Positions 48,032 through 57,271 of a stretch of 64,000 nt of DNA are shown piece after piece. Source of the DNA: Flavobacterium sp. CS20 (GTDB lineage Bacteria; Bacteroidota; Bacteroidia; Flavobacteriales; Flavobacteriaceae); the NCBI RefSeq assembly GCF_018080005.1, contig NZ_CP073015.1, positions 434,001 to 498,000 on the forward strand, in the 5' to 3' direction. The translations under genes were made by a program, and so were the position numbers. Position 1 is the stretch's first letter. The number at the start of each line of letters is the position of its first letter. The notes beneath the pieces are model-generated. The model did not search any database. It worked only from the letters and a program-made list of their open reading frames with translations, and was not told the origin of the DNA.

Positions 48032-49996
48032 ATGAAGTTATTTTTTATACTATTCACAAGTATTTTTAGTTTTAGTCTTGTTGCACAAAACCCTATTATC
48101 AACGAGTTTGATACTGATACAGACGGAGTTGACACTAAAGAATTTATTGAGATTAAAACCGATAATCCATTTTCACCTTTAGACGGCTATTTGCTCGTGT
48201 TGTTTAACGGGTCAAGTAGTGGAGGTGATTTAAGTTATTTTAATATCGACTTAGATGGTTTTACAACTGATATTAATGGTCTTTTTGTTTTAGGGGCTTC
48301 AGAAGTTTCGCCTATTGTAGATTTTGAATTGCCATTAAACACCATTCAAAATGGAGCCGATGCCGTGGCTATTTATCAAGCCAACGAGTCTGATATGCCT
48401 ATTGGAACATTGGCTACAACCACAAATTTAGTTGATGCTTTAGTTTATGGAACTAACGATTCTGATGATACAGGCCTACTTAATTTATTAGGCTTAACAT
48501 TACAAATTGATGAAGATGCTAATGGCAATAAAGATTTTGAATCCATTCAGCGTGCTAATGATGGCAGTTGGTATGTTGCAACGCCAACACCAAAGCAACT
48601 CAACGATGGCTCGGGTGTTATTCTGAACGGTATAACAATCTCAGCAAATCAAGAGGTTTATGATGAAGGCGAAACCGTTGTCATAACCTTAAACACAGAA
48701 GATCCTGTTGATAATGATATCACTTTCAATTTAGATTTAAATAATGGAGATTTTAATAATGCTGATTATACGGGAAATGCTTTTATAGATTTTCAAGCTG
48801 GTGATACTACTGGACAAACTCAAATCATTATTTTAGCCGATGGCGTTGCAGAGGAAGATGAATTTATGGAAATCAATATTTCAAATCTTCCACCAGAATT
48901 TATTTCAAATAACAACAATCTTAGTCTAATCATAATAGATGGAGACTATACGACTTCTAATTTTGGCACTCCATTAAATCCAACCTTTGGTAATGTTTCA
49001 AGTACAGCATCTGCTGATTATTATGATAGTCTTGATGGTCTTTCTGGTAATGCATTGGTACAAGGCATTCAAGATTTGGTTTCAGAAAATGGTGTTGTAA
49101 GAACACAAACTTATGCTGATATTATTGATATATTAAAGGTAGCAGACCAAAATCCAGAAAACAACAATCAGGTTTGGTTGCTCTATACCGAACAACCAAG
49201 AGCAAAATATCTATTTCAAACAGGTTCTTCAGGTGTTGATATGTGGAATAGAGAACATACCTTTCCTCGATCAAGAGGTGGTTTTACAAGTATTGAAGAT
49301 GACGATATAGCTGATGGCATTAATGTATGGTGGGAAACTAATGCCGACTCAATAAGGCATGCCAACTCTGATGCTCATGGATTACGTGTTGCCGATGCAG
49401 GTGAAAACTCCTCTCGTGGTAACCAACATTATGGACAATATGTTGGTCCATTAGGTAATGCTGGAAGTTTTAAAGGCGATGTTGCACGTTGTATTTTCTT
49501 TTTAACAGTACGCTACAATGGCTTAGATGTTGTCAACGGTTTTCCTTCAGATACTGGCAAACTTGGCGATTTAGCCACTTTATTGACATGGCATCAACAA
49601 GATCCACCAGATGATTTTGAAATGAATAGAAATAATATTATTTATACTTGGCAAAAAAACCGTAATCCATTTATTGACTTTCCCAATCTCGTAGATTTTA
49701 TTTGGGGAACTGAATTTGGTAACCCTTGGGATCAAAATTTGAGTGTTGATGAAACAAACATTGATAAGGTTGTTGTGTTTCCAAACCCAGTTAATGACAG
49801 TAATATTCAAGTTAAAGGACTTGTTCCTTCACAAACTTATCAGTTTAAATTGCTTGACATTACAGGTAAAACAATTTGGATAACTTCACAACAAGGCAAT
49901 GCTGAAATACCTATCAATGTTGAATCTGGGCTTTATTTTTTGAGTATTTCTAATGAGAAATCGACAAGAATTATTACACGCATTATTGTCAGGTGA
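48032..49996 (+). CDS. Secreted endonuclease I-type nuclease with T9SS sorting domain
   Basis: A 654-residue multidomain protein. A signal peptide (residues 1-18) is followed by a lamin-tail-like beta domain (about 20-190, NPIINEFDTDTDGVDTKEFI). A Calx-beta-like domain comes next (about 195-305, YDEGETVVITLNTEDPVDND). The endonuclease I domain (about 325-560) contains DMWNREHTFPRSRGG and NSDAHGLR, the His-Asn nuclease core. The last 80 residues (VVFPNPVNDSNIQVKGL to the end) are a type A sorting domain recognised by the type IX secretion system. It would be released or anchored outside the cell to digest DNA for nutrients or biofilm turnover. Confidence 0.9.
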   Translation: MKLFFILFTSIFSFSLVAQNPIINEFDTDTDGVDTKEFIEIKTDNPFSPLDGYLLVLFNGSSSGGDLSYFNIDLDGFTTDINGLFVLGASEVSPIVDFELPLNTIQNGADAVAIYQANESDMPIGTLATTTNLVDALVYGTNDSDDTGLLNLLGLTLQIDEDANGNKDFESIQRANDGSWYVATPTPKQLNDGSGVILNGITISANQEVYDEGETVVITLNTEDPVDNDITFNLDLNNGDFNNADYTGNAFIDFQAGDTTGQTQIIILADGVAEEDEFMEINISNLPPEFISNNNNLSLIIIDGDYTTSNFGTPLNPTFGNVSSTASADYYDSLDGLSGNALVQGIQDLVSENGVVRTQTYADIIDILKVADQNPENNNQVWLLYTEQPRAKYLFQTGSSGVDMWNREHTFPRSRGGFTSIEDDDIADGINVWWETNADSIRHANSDAHGLRVADAGENSSRGNQHYGQYVGPLGNAGSFKGDVARCIFFLTVRYNGLDVVNGFPSDTGKLGDLATLLTWHQQDPPDDFEMNRNNIIYTWQKNRNPFIDFPNLVDFIWGTEFGNPWDQNLSVDETNIDKVVVFPNPVNDSNIQVKGLVPSQTYQFKLLDITGKTIWITSQQGNAEIPINVESGLYFLSISNEKSTRIITRIIVR

Positions 49997-50006
49997 TTGT
50001 GATTGG

Positions 50007-50025
50007 TTCTGAAACGAGTTCAGAA
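50007..50025. terminator. Short stem-loop between convergent genes
   Basis: TTCTGAA and TTCAGAA form a 7-bp stem with a 5-base loop just after the nuclease gene. There is no strong T-run, so a terminator role is tentative. Confidence 0.3.
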
Positions 50026-50046
50026 ACAGATACTAAAAAGTGTTGA

Positions 50047-50766
50047 TCAATTTGGATTAGTTGACTGTGTTTTACGTTTGGTTTTAAAAGGTATTAAGTA
50101 GCTGATAGAATAACCCCAACCTGCACCGATAGAGCTGAAATCATTGGTGATGTTAAATCCAGGAATAAATATATTATCAAAATTTTGCAGTTCGGTTTCG
50201 CTGACTAAAAATTTGATTTGCACATGTGCACCAGCATATATGTTTTTAAACAATTCTACTTTAAAACCAAACTGAAATTCAGTCCAAACGGCTGAAAGGT
50301 TATTAAATTCACGATTAACGATTTGTGTTTCAGGCACAAAAGTATTGTCGGTTGTATAGAAATTAAATTCCTTTAAGGTTTGCGAATAGGAGGAAATCCC
50401 AATTCTAAATCCGCCGTAGATTTGGTTTTGCATACCAATCCAGTTTTTATAGAAATTATAATTTGCACCTAATTTTATATAAATACCATCAGAGTCAACT
50501 ACAAGATTGTTTTCATCAAAAGTAAATTGGTCATTTCCGATTTCAGCAGCGAGGTAAATTTCGTCTGTAAATCTATAATCACCGTTAATTTCAAAGCCTG
50601 TATAATTATCATCTACAACAGTTCGCGTAAGTTTAAACAAATCTACACCAAAAGAAACGCCGTATCTTTCTGTGTAGATAAGGCTATCATTTTGAGCAAA
50701 ACTTTGGGTTATTCCTATAAATAAACAAAAGCTAATGCAAAATAAAAACGTGAGTATTTTGTTCAT
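50047..50766 (-). CDS. DUF6048-like outer-membrane protein
   Basis: A 239-residue protein with a signal peptide ending near Ala24 and many beta-strands (RYGVSFGVDLFKLTR, GDYRFTDEIYLAAEIGNDQF and a final YSISYLIPFKTK). It is probably a small beta-barrel. It overlaps the upstream lipoprotein gene by 35 bases. This pair next to rlmD is likely a conserved flavobacterial arrangement. Function unknown. Confidence 0.72.
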   Translation of the reverse strand: MNKILTFLFCISFCLFIGITQSFAQNDSLIYTERYGVSFGVDLFKLTRTVVDDNYTGFEINGDYRFTDEIYLAAEIGNDQFTFDENNLVVDSDGIYIKLGANYNFYKNWIGMQNQIYGGFRIGISSYSQTLKEFNFYTTDNTFVPETQIVNREFNNLSAVWTEFQFGFKVELFKNIYAGAHVQIKFLVSETELQNFDNIFIPGFNITNDFSSIGAGWGYSISYLIPFKTKRKTQSTNPN

Positions 50767-51235
50767 TTTCTACGTTGAGTTGTTCTGTTGAAACACTTCT
50801 TATCCAGTTGTTTGAAGCTGGGTTTTCTATGGTTCTAACCGCACTTAAATCTTTGAAAATAGCTTTAAAACCACAAGCCCGATTGACGTACTTTTCACTG
50901 ACTTCATATATAAATCTAATGGTATCTACATTCCTAAAGTTATCGTCGTTTGTGTTTCTTATCAATTGAAATTGAGTGGTATTTTGATTTGTATTAAGCG
51001 GTAAAGCTATAGAATCTACAATGCCTAAAAATACAGTATCAGTTGTGTTTTCTGCAATATAACTCAAATTTTTAATGGTTTTGTTTTGGTCAGGCTCGGC
51101 TACGTCAAAAAATTCTATAATTAAAAAAGGTGTTGTAGGCGTTGACTCAGGGCAAATATCATCGCGTTCACAGGAGATAAACAACAGGATTATACCAACG
51201 ATAAAAAAACCATATTTTAAAAATCGTTTTATCAT
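50732..51235 (-). CDS. DUF6452-like lipoprotein
   Basis: A 167-residue lipoprotein with the signal FFIVGIILLFISC and lipidated Cys22. The mature domain includes DICPESTPTTPFLIIEFFD and CGFKAIFKDL, with two further Cys that may form a disulfide. Its start overlaps the rlmD stop, and its end overlaps the next gene. Function unknown. Confidence 0.75.
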   Translation of the reverse strand: MIKRFLKYGFFIVGIILLFISCERDDICPESTPTTPFLIIEFFDVAEPDQNKTIKNLSYIAENTTDTVFLGIVDSIALPLNTNQNTTQFQLIRNTNDDNFRNVDTIRFIYEVSEKYVNRACGFKAIFKDLSAVRTIENPASNNWIRSVSTEQLNVENEQNTHVFILH

Positions 51236-52647
51236 GATTTTAGTTCTAAAGCCACTACATTTTCTACATGATGCGTTTGTGGAAACATATCAACGGGTTT
51301 GACTTTGGTAATCTTATAACTTTTGGTCAAAATTTCTAAATCTCTTGCTTGAGTGGCAGAATTACAACTGACGTAAACTATACGCTGGGGTTTTAAATCC
51401 AATAAAACTTTAACCACGTCTTTGTGCATGCCTTCTCTTGGTGGGTCAGTAATAACCAAATCAGGTTGACCGTGTTTTGCAACAAATTCTTGTGTAAATA
51501 CTTTTTTCATATCACCAGCCACAAATTTACAGTTGTCAATCTTATTGTCGCTTGCATTGAGTTTGGCTTTTTCAATGGCTTCAGTCACGGCTTCTATGCC
51601 GATAACTTTTTTAACTTTTTTAGCGATAAACTGTGCAATAGTTCCAGTGCCAGTATATAAATCATAAACCACTTCGTTACCTTGAATTTGGGCAAAATCT
51701 CTTGTGATTTTATACAACTCATAGGCTTGTTTTGAGTTGGTTTGGTAAAAAGATTTGGCATCTATTTTAAAACTCAAATCTTCCATCACTTCTGTAATGA
51801 ATTCTTGACCGTGATAGCATATCACATCTTGATCATAAATTGTGTCGTTGGCTTTTTGATTAATGACATAAAGCAAAGCTGTAATTTCAGAAAAACTCTG
51901 TTTAAGATGTTCAAGCAAAAGTTTGCGTTGAGCTGGTTTGTCGTCATAAAATTGAATAAGCAACATAACCGCTTCACCTGTAGAAGTTGTGCGGATCATC
52001 AGTGTTCTGAGCAAGCCTTTTTGTTGTTTGACATCAAAGAAACTCAAATCATTGTCAATAGCAAAACGCTTGACTTCATTTCTTATAGCATTGCTCGGGT
52101 CTTGTTGAAGATGACAAGCGTTGAGGTCTAAAATTTTGTCCCACATTCCAGGAATATGGAAGCCTAAAGCATTTTTTTGTTGAATTTCGTTTTCGCTTTC
52201 AATTTCTTTTTGTGTTAGCCAACGGTTATTGCTAAAAGAGAACTCCATTTTGTTGCGGTAAAAATAGATGTCTTCACTGGCTTTAATCTTAGAAATAGAA
52301 GGCAAATCTAAATGACCAATGCGTTTCAGATTGTCTTCAACCGATTTTTGTTTGTAGTAAAGTTGCTGGTTGTATTCCATATTTTGCCACTTGCAACCAC
52401 CACAAGTGCCAAAGTGTTCACAAACAGGTTCTGTGCGATGAGAAGAAAGCTTGACAAATTCTATAGGTTTAGCTTGGTAGTATCGTCGTCTTTTTTTGTA
52501 AGATTTAGCATGAACAATGTCTCCAGGAATGGCATTATCTACAAAAACGACTTGACCATCAGTGGTTTTGGTCACAGCTTTGCCTTTATGACCAGTATCT
52601 ATGACTTCAAGGTTTTCAAAAGTTTTATGCCTGTTGCGTTTGCTCAT
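51232..52647 (-). CDS. rlmD: 23S rRNA (uracil-C5)-methyltransferase RlmD-like
   Basis: A 471-residue class I methyltransferase. The N-terminal TRAM domain binds RNA, and an iron-sulfur cluster is predicted from CEHFGTCGGCKWQ plus a later Cys. The SAM fold is YDLYTGTGTIAQFIA, and the catalytic region is TDPPREGMHKD with the nucleophile in YVSCNSATQARD. It probably forms m5U1939 in 23S rRNA, although related enzymes modify m5U747 or tRNA m5U54. Its start abuts the DUF5606 stop. Confidence 0.9.
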   Translation of the reverse strand: MSKRNRHKTFENLEVIDTGHKGKAVTKTTDGQVVFVDNAIPGDIVHAKSYKKRRRYYQAKPIEFVKLSSHRTEPVCEHFGTCGGCKWQNMEYNQQLYYKQKSVEDNLKRIGHLDLPSISKIKASEDIYFYRNKMEFSFSNNRWLTQKEIESENEIQQKNALGFHIPGMWDKILDLNACHLQQDPSNAIRNEVKRFAIDNDLSFFDVKQQKGLLRTLMIRTTSTGEAVMLLIQFYDDKPAQRKLLLEHLKQSFSEITALLYVINQKANDTIYDQDVICYHGQEFITEVMEDLSFKIDAKSFYQTNSKQAYELYKITRDFAQIQGNEVVYDLYTGTGTIAQFIAKKVKKVIGIEAVTEAIEKAKLNASDNKIDNCKFVAGDMKKVFTQEFVAKHGQPDLVITDPPREGMHKDVVKVLLDLKPQRIVYVSCNSATQARDLEILTKSYKITKVKPVDMFPQTHHVENVVALELKS

Positions 52648-53061
52648 TTATTCTTCTTCGTCAGATTTTTCTTTATCTTGAAAATCCGTAAAATCATTTT
52701 CAATTAAAATGTTATACCACTGAATAACTTTTTTGATATCACTTTGGTAAACTCTATCTTCGTCATATTCTGGTAATATTTCTCTAAAATATTTCTCGAG
52801 TTCTTTTTTGGGGCTTTTGTGGTCAATACTTTTTTGTCCATCTGTTTTTTGGTATATCTTATGAAATACTTCTTTCAACGGGACTTCATCTGTATAAGTA
52901 TAAATCGAAATTTCAGATAAAATACTGATATTATTTCTCAAGTTGACTTGTATTTTTCGCCCATCGGTCAGCGATTGTGCCAAAACGCCAGCTCGAGTTT
53001 GTGTTTTGAGTTGGTAAAGACCTGGTTTTCCAGATACGGAAAGGATTTTGTCAAATTCCAT
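52648..53061 (-). CDS. DUF5606-like protein
   Basis: A 137-residue soluble protein beginning MEFDKILSVSGKPGLYQLKT with a small beta-barrel-like domain (TRAGVLAQSLTDGRKI) and a helical, acidic C-terminus. It matches a short Bacteroidetes family without known function. It sits between def and rlmD on the same strand, which hints at a role near translation, but that is inference. Confidence 0.75.
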   Translation of the reverse strand: MEFDKILSVSGKPGLYQLKTQTRAGVLAQSLTDGRKIQVNLRNNISILSEISIYTYTDEVPLKEVFHKIYQKTDGQKSIDHKSPKKELEKYFREILPEYDEDRVYQSDIKKVIQWYNILIENDFTDFQDKEKSDEEE

Positions 53062-53115
53062 GATTTAATTTTTTATGTTCGCAAATATGCGATGATAGGT
53101 TGATTTATCAAGGAT

Positions 53116-53706
53116 TTATCTACTTTTTTTTAACATGGGAAAACGCATGCGGTAATCGACATCAATTTTTCCTTCAGCAATCTTTTTGAGTTTGCCTTTA
53201 ATTAAGCGTTTTTTTAGATTAGATAGTTTGTCGGTAAACAAAATGCCTTCAATATGGTCATACTCGTGTTGAACCACTCGTGCAAAATGACCTTCGAGAG
53301 ATTTTTGCTTTAAATTAAAATCACGATCGTAGTATTCGATTTCAATTTTTGGCTTTCTGAATACGTCTTCATGTATATCGGGAATGCTTAAACAGCCTTC
53401 GTTAAAATCCCATTCGTCGCCTTGCTCTTTGGTTATTTTAGGATTGATAAATACTTCTTTGGTCGATTTGAGTTTATTTTTTTCTTCTTCAGAAATATTG
53501 CTATCTTCTGCAAATGGTGAAGCATCAACGACAAAAAGGCGTATAGATTTTCCTATTTGAGGAGCTGCCAAACCCACGCCATGTGCATTATACATAGTTT
53601 CAAACATATTATCTATAAGCTCTTGTAAGTCTGAATAATCTTCTGGAACATCTTTAGCTTTGCGTTTTAGAACAGGATCGCCATAAGCCACAATAGGTAA
53701 AATCAT
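53116..53706 (-). CDS. def: Peptide deformylase
   Basis: A 196-residue metalloenzyme that removes the formyl group from initiator Met. All three signature motifs are present: GVGLAAPQIG, EGCLSIPDI and QHEYDHIEG, giving the metal ligands Cys and two His. An upstream in-frame ATG at 53745 lies before the promoter element at 53733-53740, so MILPIVAYGDPVLKR at 53706 is the start. Confidence 0.95.
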   Translation of the reverse strand: MILPIVAYGDPVLKRKAKDVPEDYSDLQELIDNMFETMYNAHGVGLAAPQIGKSIRLFVVDASPFAEDSNISEEEKNKLKSTKEVFINPKITKEQGDEWDFNEGCLSIPDIHEDVFRKPKIEIEYYDRDFNLKQKSLEGHFARVVQHEYDHIEGILFTDKLSNLKKRLIKGKLKKIAEGKIDVDYRMRFPMLKKSR

Positions 53707-53732
53707 TATTAAAAGTTTTTTATAGAGTTTTG

Positions 53733-53740
53733 CAAAGTTA
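53733..53740 (-). promoter_or_regulatory. TAnnTTTG promoter element for def
   Basis: On the minus strand this reads TAACTTTG, 26 bases before the def start at 53706, and decides against the longer start. Confidence 0.5.
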
Positions 53741-53858
53741 AGCAATCTTTGAGAGATATGAATAGTGAGATGTTCAGAGTTATAAGTTGCGACAATAAGT
53801 GAACAGACGCGGTAAGTAGTTAGTTGTGGGAAGTTGTATTTATTTGATAGTTAAGTCA

Positions 53859-53928
53859 AAACTGCAAACTGCAAACCGCAAACTGAATACTGCAAACTGC
53901 AAACTGCCGACTGCAAACTGAATACTAT
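53859..53928. repeat. Heptamer tandem array, 10 units (AAACTGC)
   Basis: Ten contiguous 7-base units, mostly AAACTGC, with variants AAACCGC, AAACTGA, ATACTGC and CGACTGC. It ends two bases before the ruvX stop codon and belongs to the same ACTG-core family as the arrays at 46326 and 63316. Confidence 0.93.
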
Positions 53929-53930
53929 CA

Positions 53931-54335
53931 CTAATTAAGGTAGTCCTGCAAAATCAATGTTGCACTGATCTCATCTATCAAACCTTTGCTTCGTTTTTTT
54001 TTGTTTTTTAAACCACTTTGAGCAATAGCTTGTGAAGCCATTTTTGAAGAATAACGTTCGTCAATTCTTATGATTTTGAGTTTTGGGAAATCTTTTTTGA
54101 TATCTTCAATCAACCATAGGATGTTTCTTTCAAGAGCCATAAGTTGACCATCGACGTGTTTGGGTTGACCTATAACAATTTCATCAACTTGATTTTTTGA
54201 AACATAAGTTTTTAAAAAATCCATTAAACTCTTGGTTTCAACTGCTTTAAGACCGAAAGCCATCATTTTTAAGTCATCGGTTACAGCAATACCTGTGCGT
54301 TTGAGTCCAAAATCTAAAGCCATTACCTTTGGCAT
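53931..54335 (-). CDS. ruvX: Putative pre-16S rRNA nuclease / Holliday junction resolvase YqgF
   Basis: A 134-residue RNase H-fold protein. Motifs are MALDFGLKRTGIAVTD, EIVIGQPKHVDG, RIDERYSSKMA and the C-terminal DEISATLILQDYL. The catalytic Asp residues are kept. Family knowledge gives a role in 16S rRNA 5' maturation; the older name is Holliday junction resolvase. It has its own promoter and is divergent from dapD. Confidence 0.93.
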   Translation of the reverse strand: MPKVMALDFGLKRTGIAVTDDLKMMAFGLKAVETKSLMDFLKTYVSKNQVDEIVIGQPKHVDGQLMALERNILWLIEDIKKDFPKLKIIRIDERYSSKMASQAIAQSGLKNKKKRSKGLIDEISATLILQDYLN

Positions 54336-54349
54336 AAAATTGTTTTTTA

Positions 54350-54357
54350 CAAATATA
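54350..54357 (-). promoter_or_regulatory. TAnnTTTG promoter element for ruvX
   Basis: On the minus strand this reads TATATTTG, 14 bases before the ruvX start codon. It lies about 40 bases from the divergent dapD element. Confidence 0.55.
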
Positions 54358-54393
54358 GTATAAGCAATATTAATGACTGCTTAAGCAAAATCT

Positions 54394-54401
54394 TATATTT
54401 G
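54394..54401 (+). promoter_or_regulatory. TAnnTTTG promoter element for dapD
   Basis: TATATTTG lies 15 bases before the dapD start codon. Confidence 0.55.
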
Positions 54402-54416
54402 AAAAAAAATTGAAAA

Positions 54417-55232
54417 ATGAATAATTTACAAAATATTATATCCAAAGCATGGGACAATAGAGACTTGCTGAAAGATAAAGCTACAATTAAAGCCATTAGA
54501 GAAGTCGTTGAACTTTTAGATCAAGGCAAATTGCGTTGTGCTGAACCAACTGATCAAGGTTGGCAAGTCAACGAATGGGTAAAAAAAGCCGTGGTTTTGT
54601 ATTTTCCTATCCAAAAAATGAAAACTTTAGAAGCTGGCATTTTTGAATATCATGATAAAATTCCATTAAAAACCCATTATAAAGAACGCAATATTCGTGT
54701 TGTGCCTAATGCTGTGGCTCGTCACGGGGCTTATATTTCAAGCGGTGTTATTATGATGCCGAGTTATGTCAACATAGGAGCTTATGTTGATGCTGGCACT
54801 ATGGTTGATACTTGGGCAACTGTTGGCAGTTGTGCTCAAATTGGTAAAAACGTACATTTGTCTGGTGGTGTTGGTATAGGTGGTGTTTTGGAGCCTTTGC
54901 AAGTCGCACCTGTCATTATTGAAGACAACGCTTTTCTCGGTTCAAGAAGCATAGTTGTAGAAGGTGTAAGAGTAGAAAGTGAAGCCGTGCTTGGTGCCAA
55001 TGTAGTTTTGACAGCATCAACTAAAATTATTGATGTGACAGGCGATAAGCCTAAAGAAATGAAAGGCATTATTCCTGCACGTTCAGTTGTGATTCCAGGA
55101 AGTTATACCAAGTCTTTTCCCGCTGGCGATTACAACGTGCCTTGTGCTTTGATTATTGGTCAGCGTAAAGCCAGTACCAATAAAAAAACATCTTTGAATG
55201 AGGCTTTAAGAACTTATGATGTGGCGGTTTAG
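54417..55232 (+). CDS. dapD: 2,3,4,5-tetrahydropyridine-2,6-dicarboxylate N-succinyltransferase
   Basis: A 271-residue left-handed beta-helix transferase of lysine and diaminopimelate synthesis. Hexapeptide repeats are clear (MMPSYVNIGAYVDAGTMVDT, then GKNVHLSGGVGIGGVLEP). The N-terminal helical domain includes RCAEPTDQGWQVNEWVKKAV. Length is standard. Its end overlaps the convergent transporter gene by four bases. Confidence 0.96.
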   Translation: MNNLQNIISKAWDNRDLLKDKATIKAIREVVELLDQGKLRCAEPTDQGWQVNEWVKKAVVLYFPIQKMKTLEAGIFEYHDKIPLKTHYKERNIRVVPNAVARHGAYISSGVIMMPSYVNIGAYVDAGTMVDTWATVGSCAQIGKNVHLSGGVGIGGVLEPLQVAPVIIEDNAFLGSRSIVVEGVRVESEAVLGANVVLTASTKIIDVTGDKPKEMKGIIPARSVVIPGSYTKSFPAGDYNVPCALIIGQRKASTNKKTSLNEALRTYDVAV

Positions 55233-55921
55233 TCTAAGCTTATTTCCTCATTAACTTTCAGTTTGAAGCGTTTTCTAAAACTATAAACAATAAGATAAAG
55301 TACTGGTGTGTCTAAAGCGACGACAATAACTTTAAATAAAAAACCAGAAAATAATAGCACGTTAAACTTATTCCAAGGTATTTCACCGAAACTACAAAGT
55401 AAGCCAATCACAACTAACGTATCAATAAATTGAGAACTCATGGTAGAAAAATTATTTCTCAACCACAAATGGCGACCTTTGGTTTGTTTTTTCCAAAAAT
55501 GATAAATAGCAATATCGATGTATTGTGCAAACAAATAAGCAATCATAGATGCAGAAACTGCAATTCCTGTAGAACCAAAAACCCGATTGAAGGTATCATC
55601 TTGTATTGGTGATGTGGGAATTGCTGAAACTTGATTTGATACCAAAATGATTAAAAGCGAAAATAAGGAGGCAAAAATTCCTACGGTAACAACTTGGTTA
55701 GCTTTTTTACGCCCATAAATTTCGCTGATAGTGTCTGTAATTAAAAACGTTAATGGATATGGTAAAATGCCTACAGAAACTTCAAACGTATAAAACCCAA
55801 AAAAATCCCAAGCAAAAAATTTTTTAAAAATCAGATTTGATGAGACTAATGATGAAATAAATAAAGCGACTAATATCATATAAATAAAAAGTGCTTGTTT
55901 TTTAGAGGCTAAAGAATTCAA
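55229..55921 (-). CDS. Queuosine precursor transporter (YhhQ/VUT family)
   Basis: A 230-residue inner-membrane protein with six helices. Typical motifs are FPLTFLITDTISEIYGRKKA (here PYPLTFLITDTISEIYGRKK) and FGSTGIAVSASMIAYLFAQYIDIAIYHFW. The family imports preQ0 or preQ1, precursors of queuosine. QueE, a synthesis enzyme for the same base, is encoded 3 kb away. The start codon is TTG. Confidence 0.88.
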   Translation of the reverse strand: MNSLASKKQALFIYMILVALFISSLVSSNLIFKKFFAWDFFGFYTFEVSVGILPYPLTFLITDTISEIYGRKKANQVVTVGIFASLFSLLIILVSNQVSAIPTSPIQDDTFNRVFGSTGIAVSASMIAYLFAQYIDIAIYHFWKKQTKGRHLWLRNNFSTMSSQFIDTLVVIGLLCSFGEIPWNKFNVLLFSGFLFKVIVVALDTPVLYLIVYSFRKRFKLKVNEEISLD

Positions 55922-55947
55922 AATGGTATGTTTGTTTTACTTGCAAG

Positions 55948-55955
55948 CAAAAATA
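55948..55955 (-). promoter_or_regulatory. TAnnTTTG promoter element for the queuosine transporter gene
   Basis: On the minus strand this reads TATTTTTG, 26 bases before the TTG start. Confidence 0.45.
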
Positions 55956-56030
55956 AAGGGTTGTAGCTTTGTAAAGCTTATTTTTTTAAAAAAAATACAG
56001 ATTATCAATCGATAAAATTTTCTTAATATA

Positions 56031-57152
56031 TTGAGCACACTCACAAGCGTTTACATCGCCTTAGGTAGTAATCAGGGGCAACGAGAAGTCTATCTACAAA
56101 AAGCCATAGAAGCTATTTTCACAAAAATAGGTTCTGTGACACATATTTCTTCAGTTTACGAAACACCAGCTTGGGGTTTTGAAGGCGAAGCATTTTACAA
56201 CGCATGCATCAAAGTCAAAACTAGGCTTAAAGCTCAACAAGTCTTAAAAGAATTGCAAGAAATCGAAATAACTTTAGGACGTAGGCGACACTCAAAAAGA
56301 TATCAAAATAGAACCATAGATTTAGATATTTTATTTTTTGGAGATGATTACATTGCGGATTCTAATTTAAAAATACCTCACCCAGAACTTTCAAAACGCG
56401 ATTTTGTTTTATTTCCCTTGGCAGATATTGCTACCCAAAAAACTCATCCAATTTTGAATCAAAATATTGAAAAACTGAAAGATGATTTACCAAAAAACAA
56501 CACAATAAAAAAGACGGATGTCAAACTTAAACCTGTCAATTTTAAAGTTCCAGATGTAAACTATATTTGCATTGAAGGAAATATTGGAGCAGGAAAAACA
56601 ACGTTCGTAGAGATGATGGAAGAAGATTTTGATGCCAAGTTGATTTTAGAACGTTTTAAAGAAAATCCCTTTTTGCCACAATTTTATAAAGATCCTAAGC
56701 GTTATGCTTTTCCTACAGAAATGTCTTTTTTGGCAGATCGGCACCAACAATTAGTCGATGACATTACACAACTTGATTTGTTTTCTAACTTTAGTATTGC
56801 AGATTACGATTTATATAAAAGTTTGATTTTTGCTAGAATAACCCTTAAAGACCAAGAATTTAAACTCTATAAAAAGGTCTTTGATATCATGTATCGTAAT
56901 ATTACAAAACCAGATTTATATGTTTACTTTTATCAAAATACAGAACGATTACTTGAAAATATTCATAAAAGAGGTAGAAGCTACGAACAAGATATCAATG
57001 CCGATTATTTAGAAAAAATCAATCAGGGTTATTTGAATTTTATAAAAAATGAAAACCGCTTTAAAACTAAAATCTTAGATATTTCAGAATTAGATTTTGT
57101 TGACAAAAGAGAAGATTACCTCAAATTAGTAGGAGATATACTAAATTTTTGA
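56031..57152 (+). CDS. folK: Fused HPPK (folate synthesis) and deoxynucleoside kinase
   Basis: A 373-residue protein with two enzymes in one chain. Residues 1-160 are 6-hydroxymethyl-7,8-dihydropterin pyrophosphokinase (YIALGSNQGQRE, GRRRHSKRYQNRTIDLDILF and HPELSKRDFVLFPL). Residues 178-373 are a deoxynucleoside kinase with P-loop EGNIGAGKTT and the RGRSYEQDI lid. The start is TTG at 56031. Related fusions are known in Bacteroidetes. A stand-alone kinase of the same family lies at 20312, so the cell has two. Confidence 0.92.
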   Translation: MSTLTSVYIALGSNQGQREVYLQKAIEAIFTKIGSVTHISSVYETPAWGFEGEAFYNACIKVKTRLKAQQVLKELQEIEITLGRRRHSKRYQNRTIDLDILFFGDDYIADSNLKIPHPELSKRDFVLFPLADIATQKTHPILNQNIEKLKDDLPKNNTIKKTDVKLKPVNFKVPDVNYICIEGNIGAGKTTFVEMMEEDFDAKLILERFKENPFLPQFYKDPKRYAFPTEMSFLADRHQQLVDDITQLDLFSNFSIADYDLYKSLIFARITLKDQEFKLYKKVFDIMYRNITKPDLYVYFYQNTERLLENIHKRGRSYEQDINADYLEKINQGYLNFIKNENRFKTKILDISELDFVDKREDYLKLVGDILNF

Positions 57153-57238
57153 AAGTATTTTTAAGTTCAAAAATTTATATTTTAAAACTTTGCCATTCTT
57201 TTAAGGTTTTTTCGGTCTTCTAAAATTTTAAATTCCCT

Positions 57239-57246
57239 TAAATTTG
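57239..57246 (+). promoter_or_regulatory. TAnnTTTG promoter element for the ABC exporter
   Basis: TAAATTTG lies 25 bases before the ATG at 57272. Confidence 0.5.
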
Positions 57247-57271
57247 CAAATCTTTATAATAAATCAAGTTA

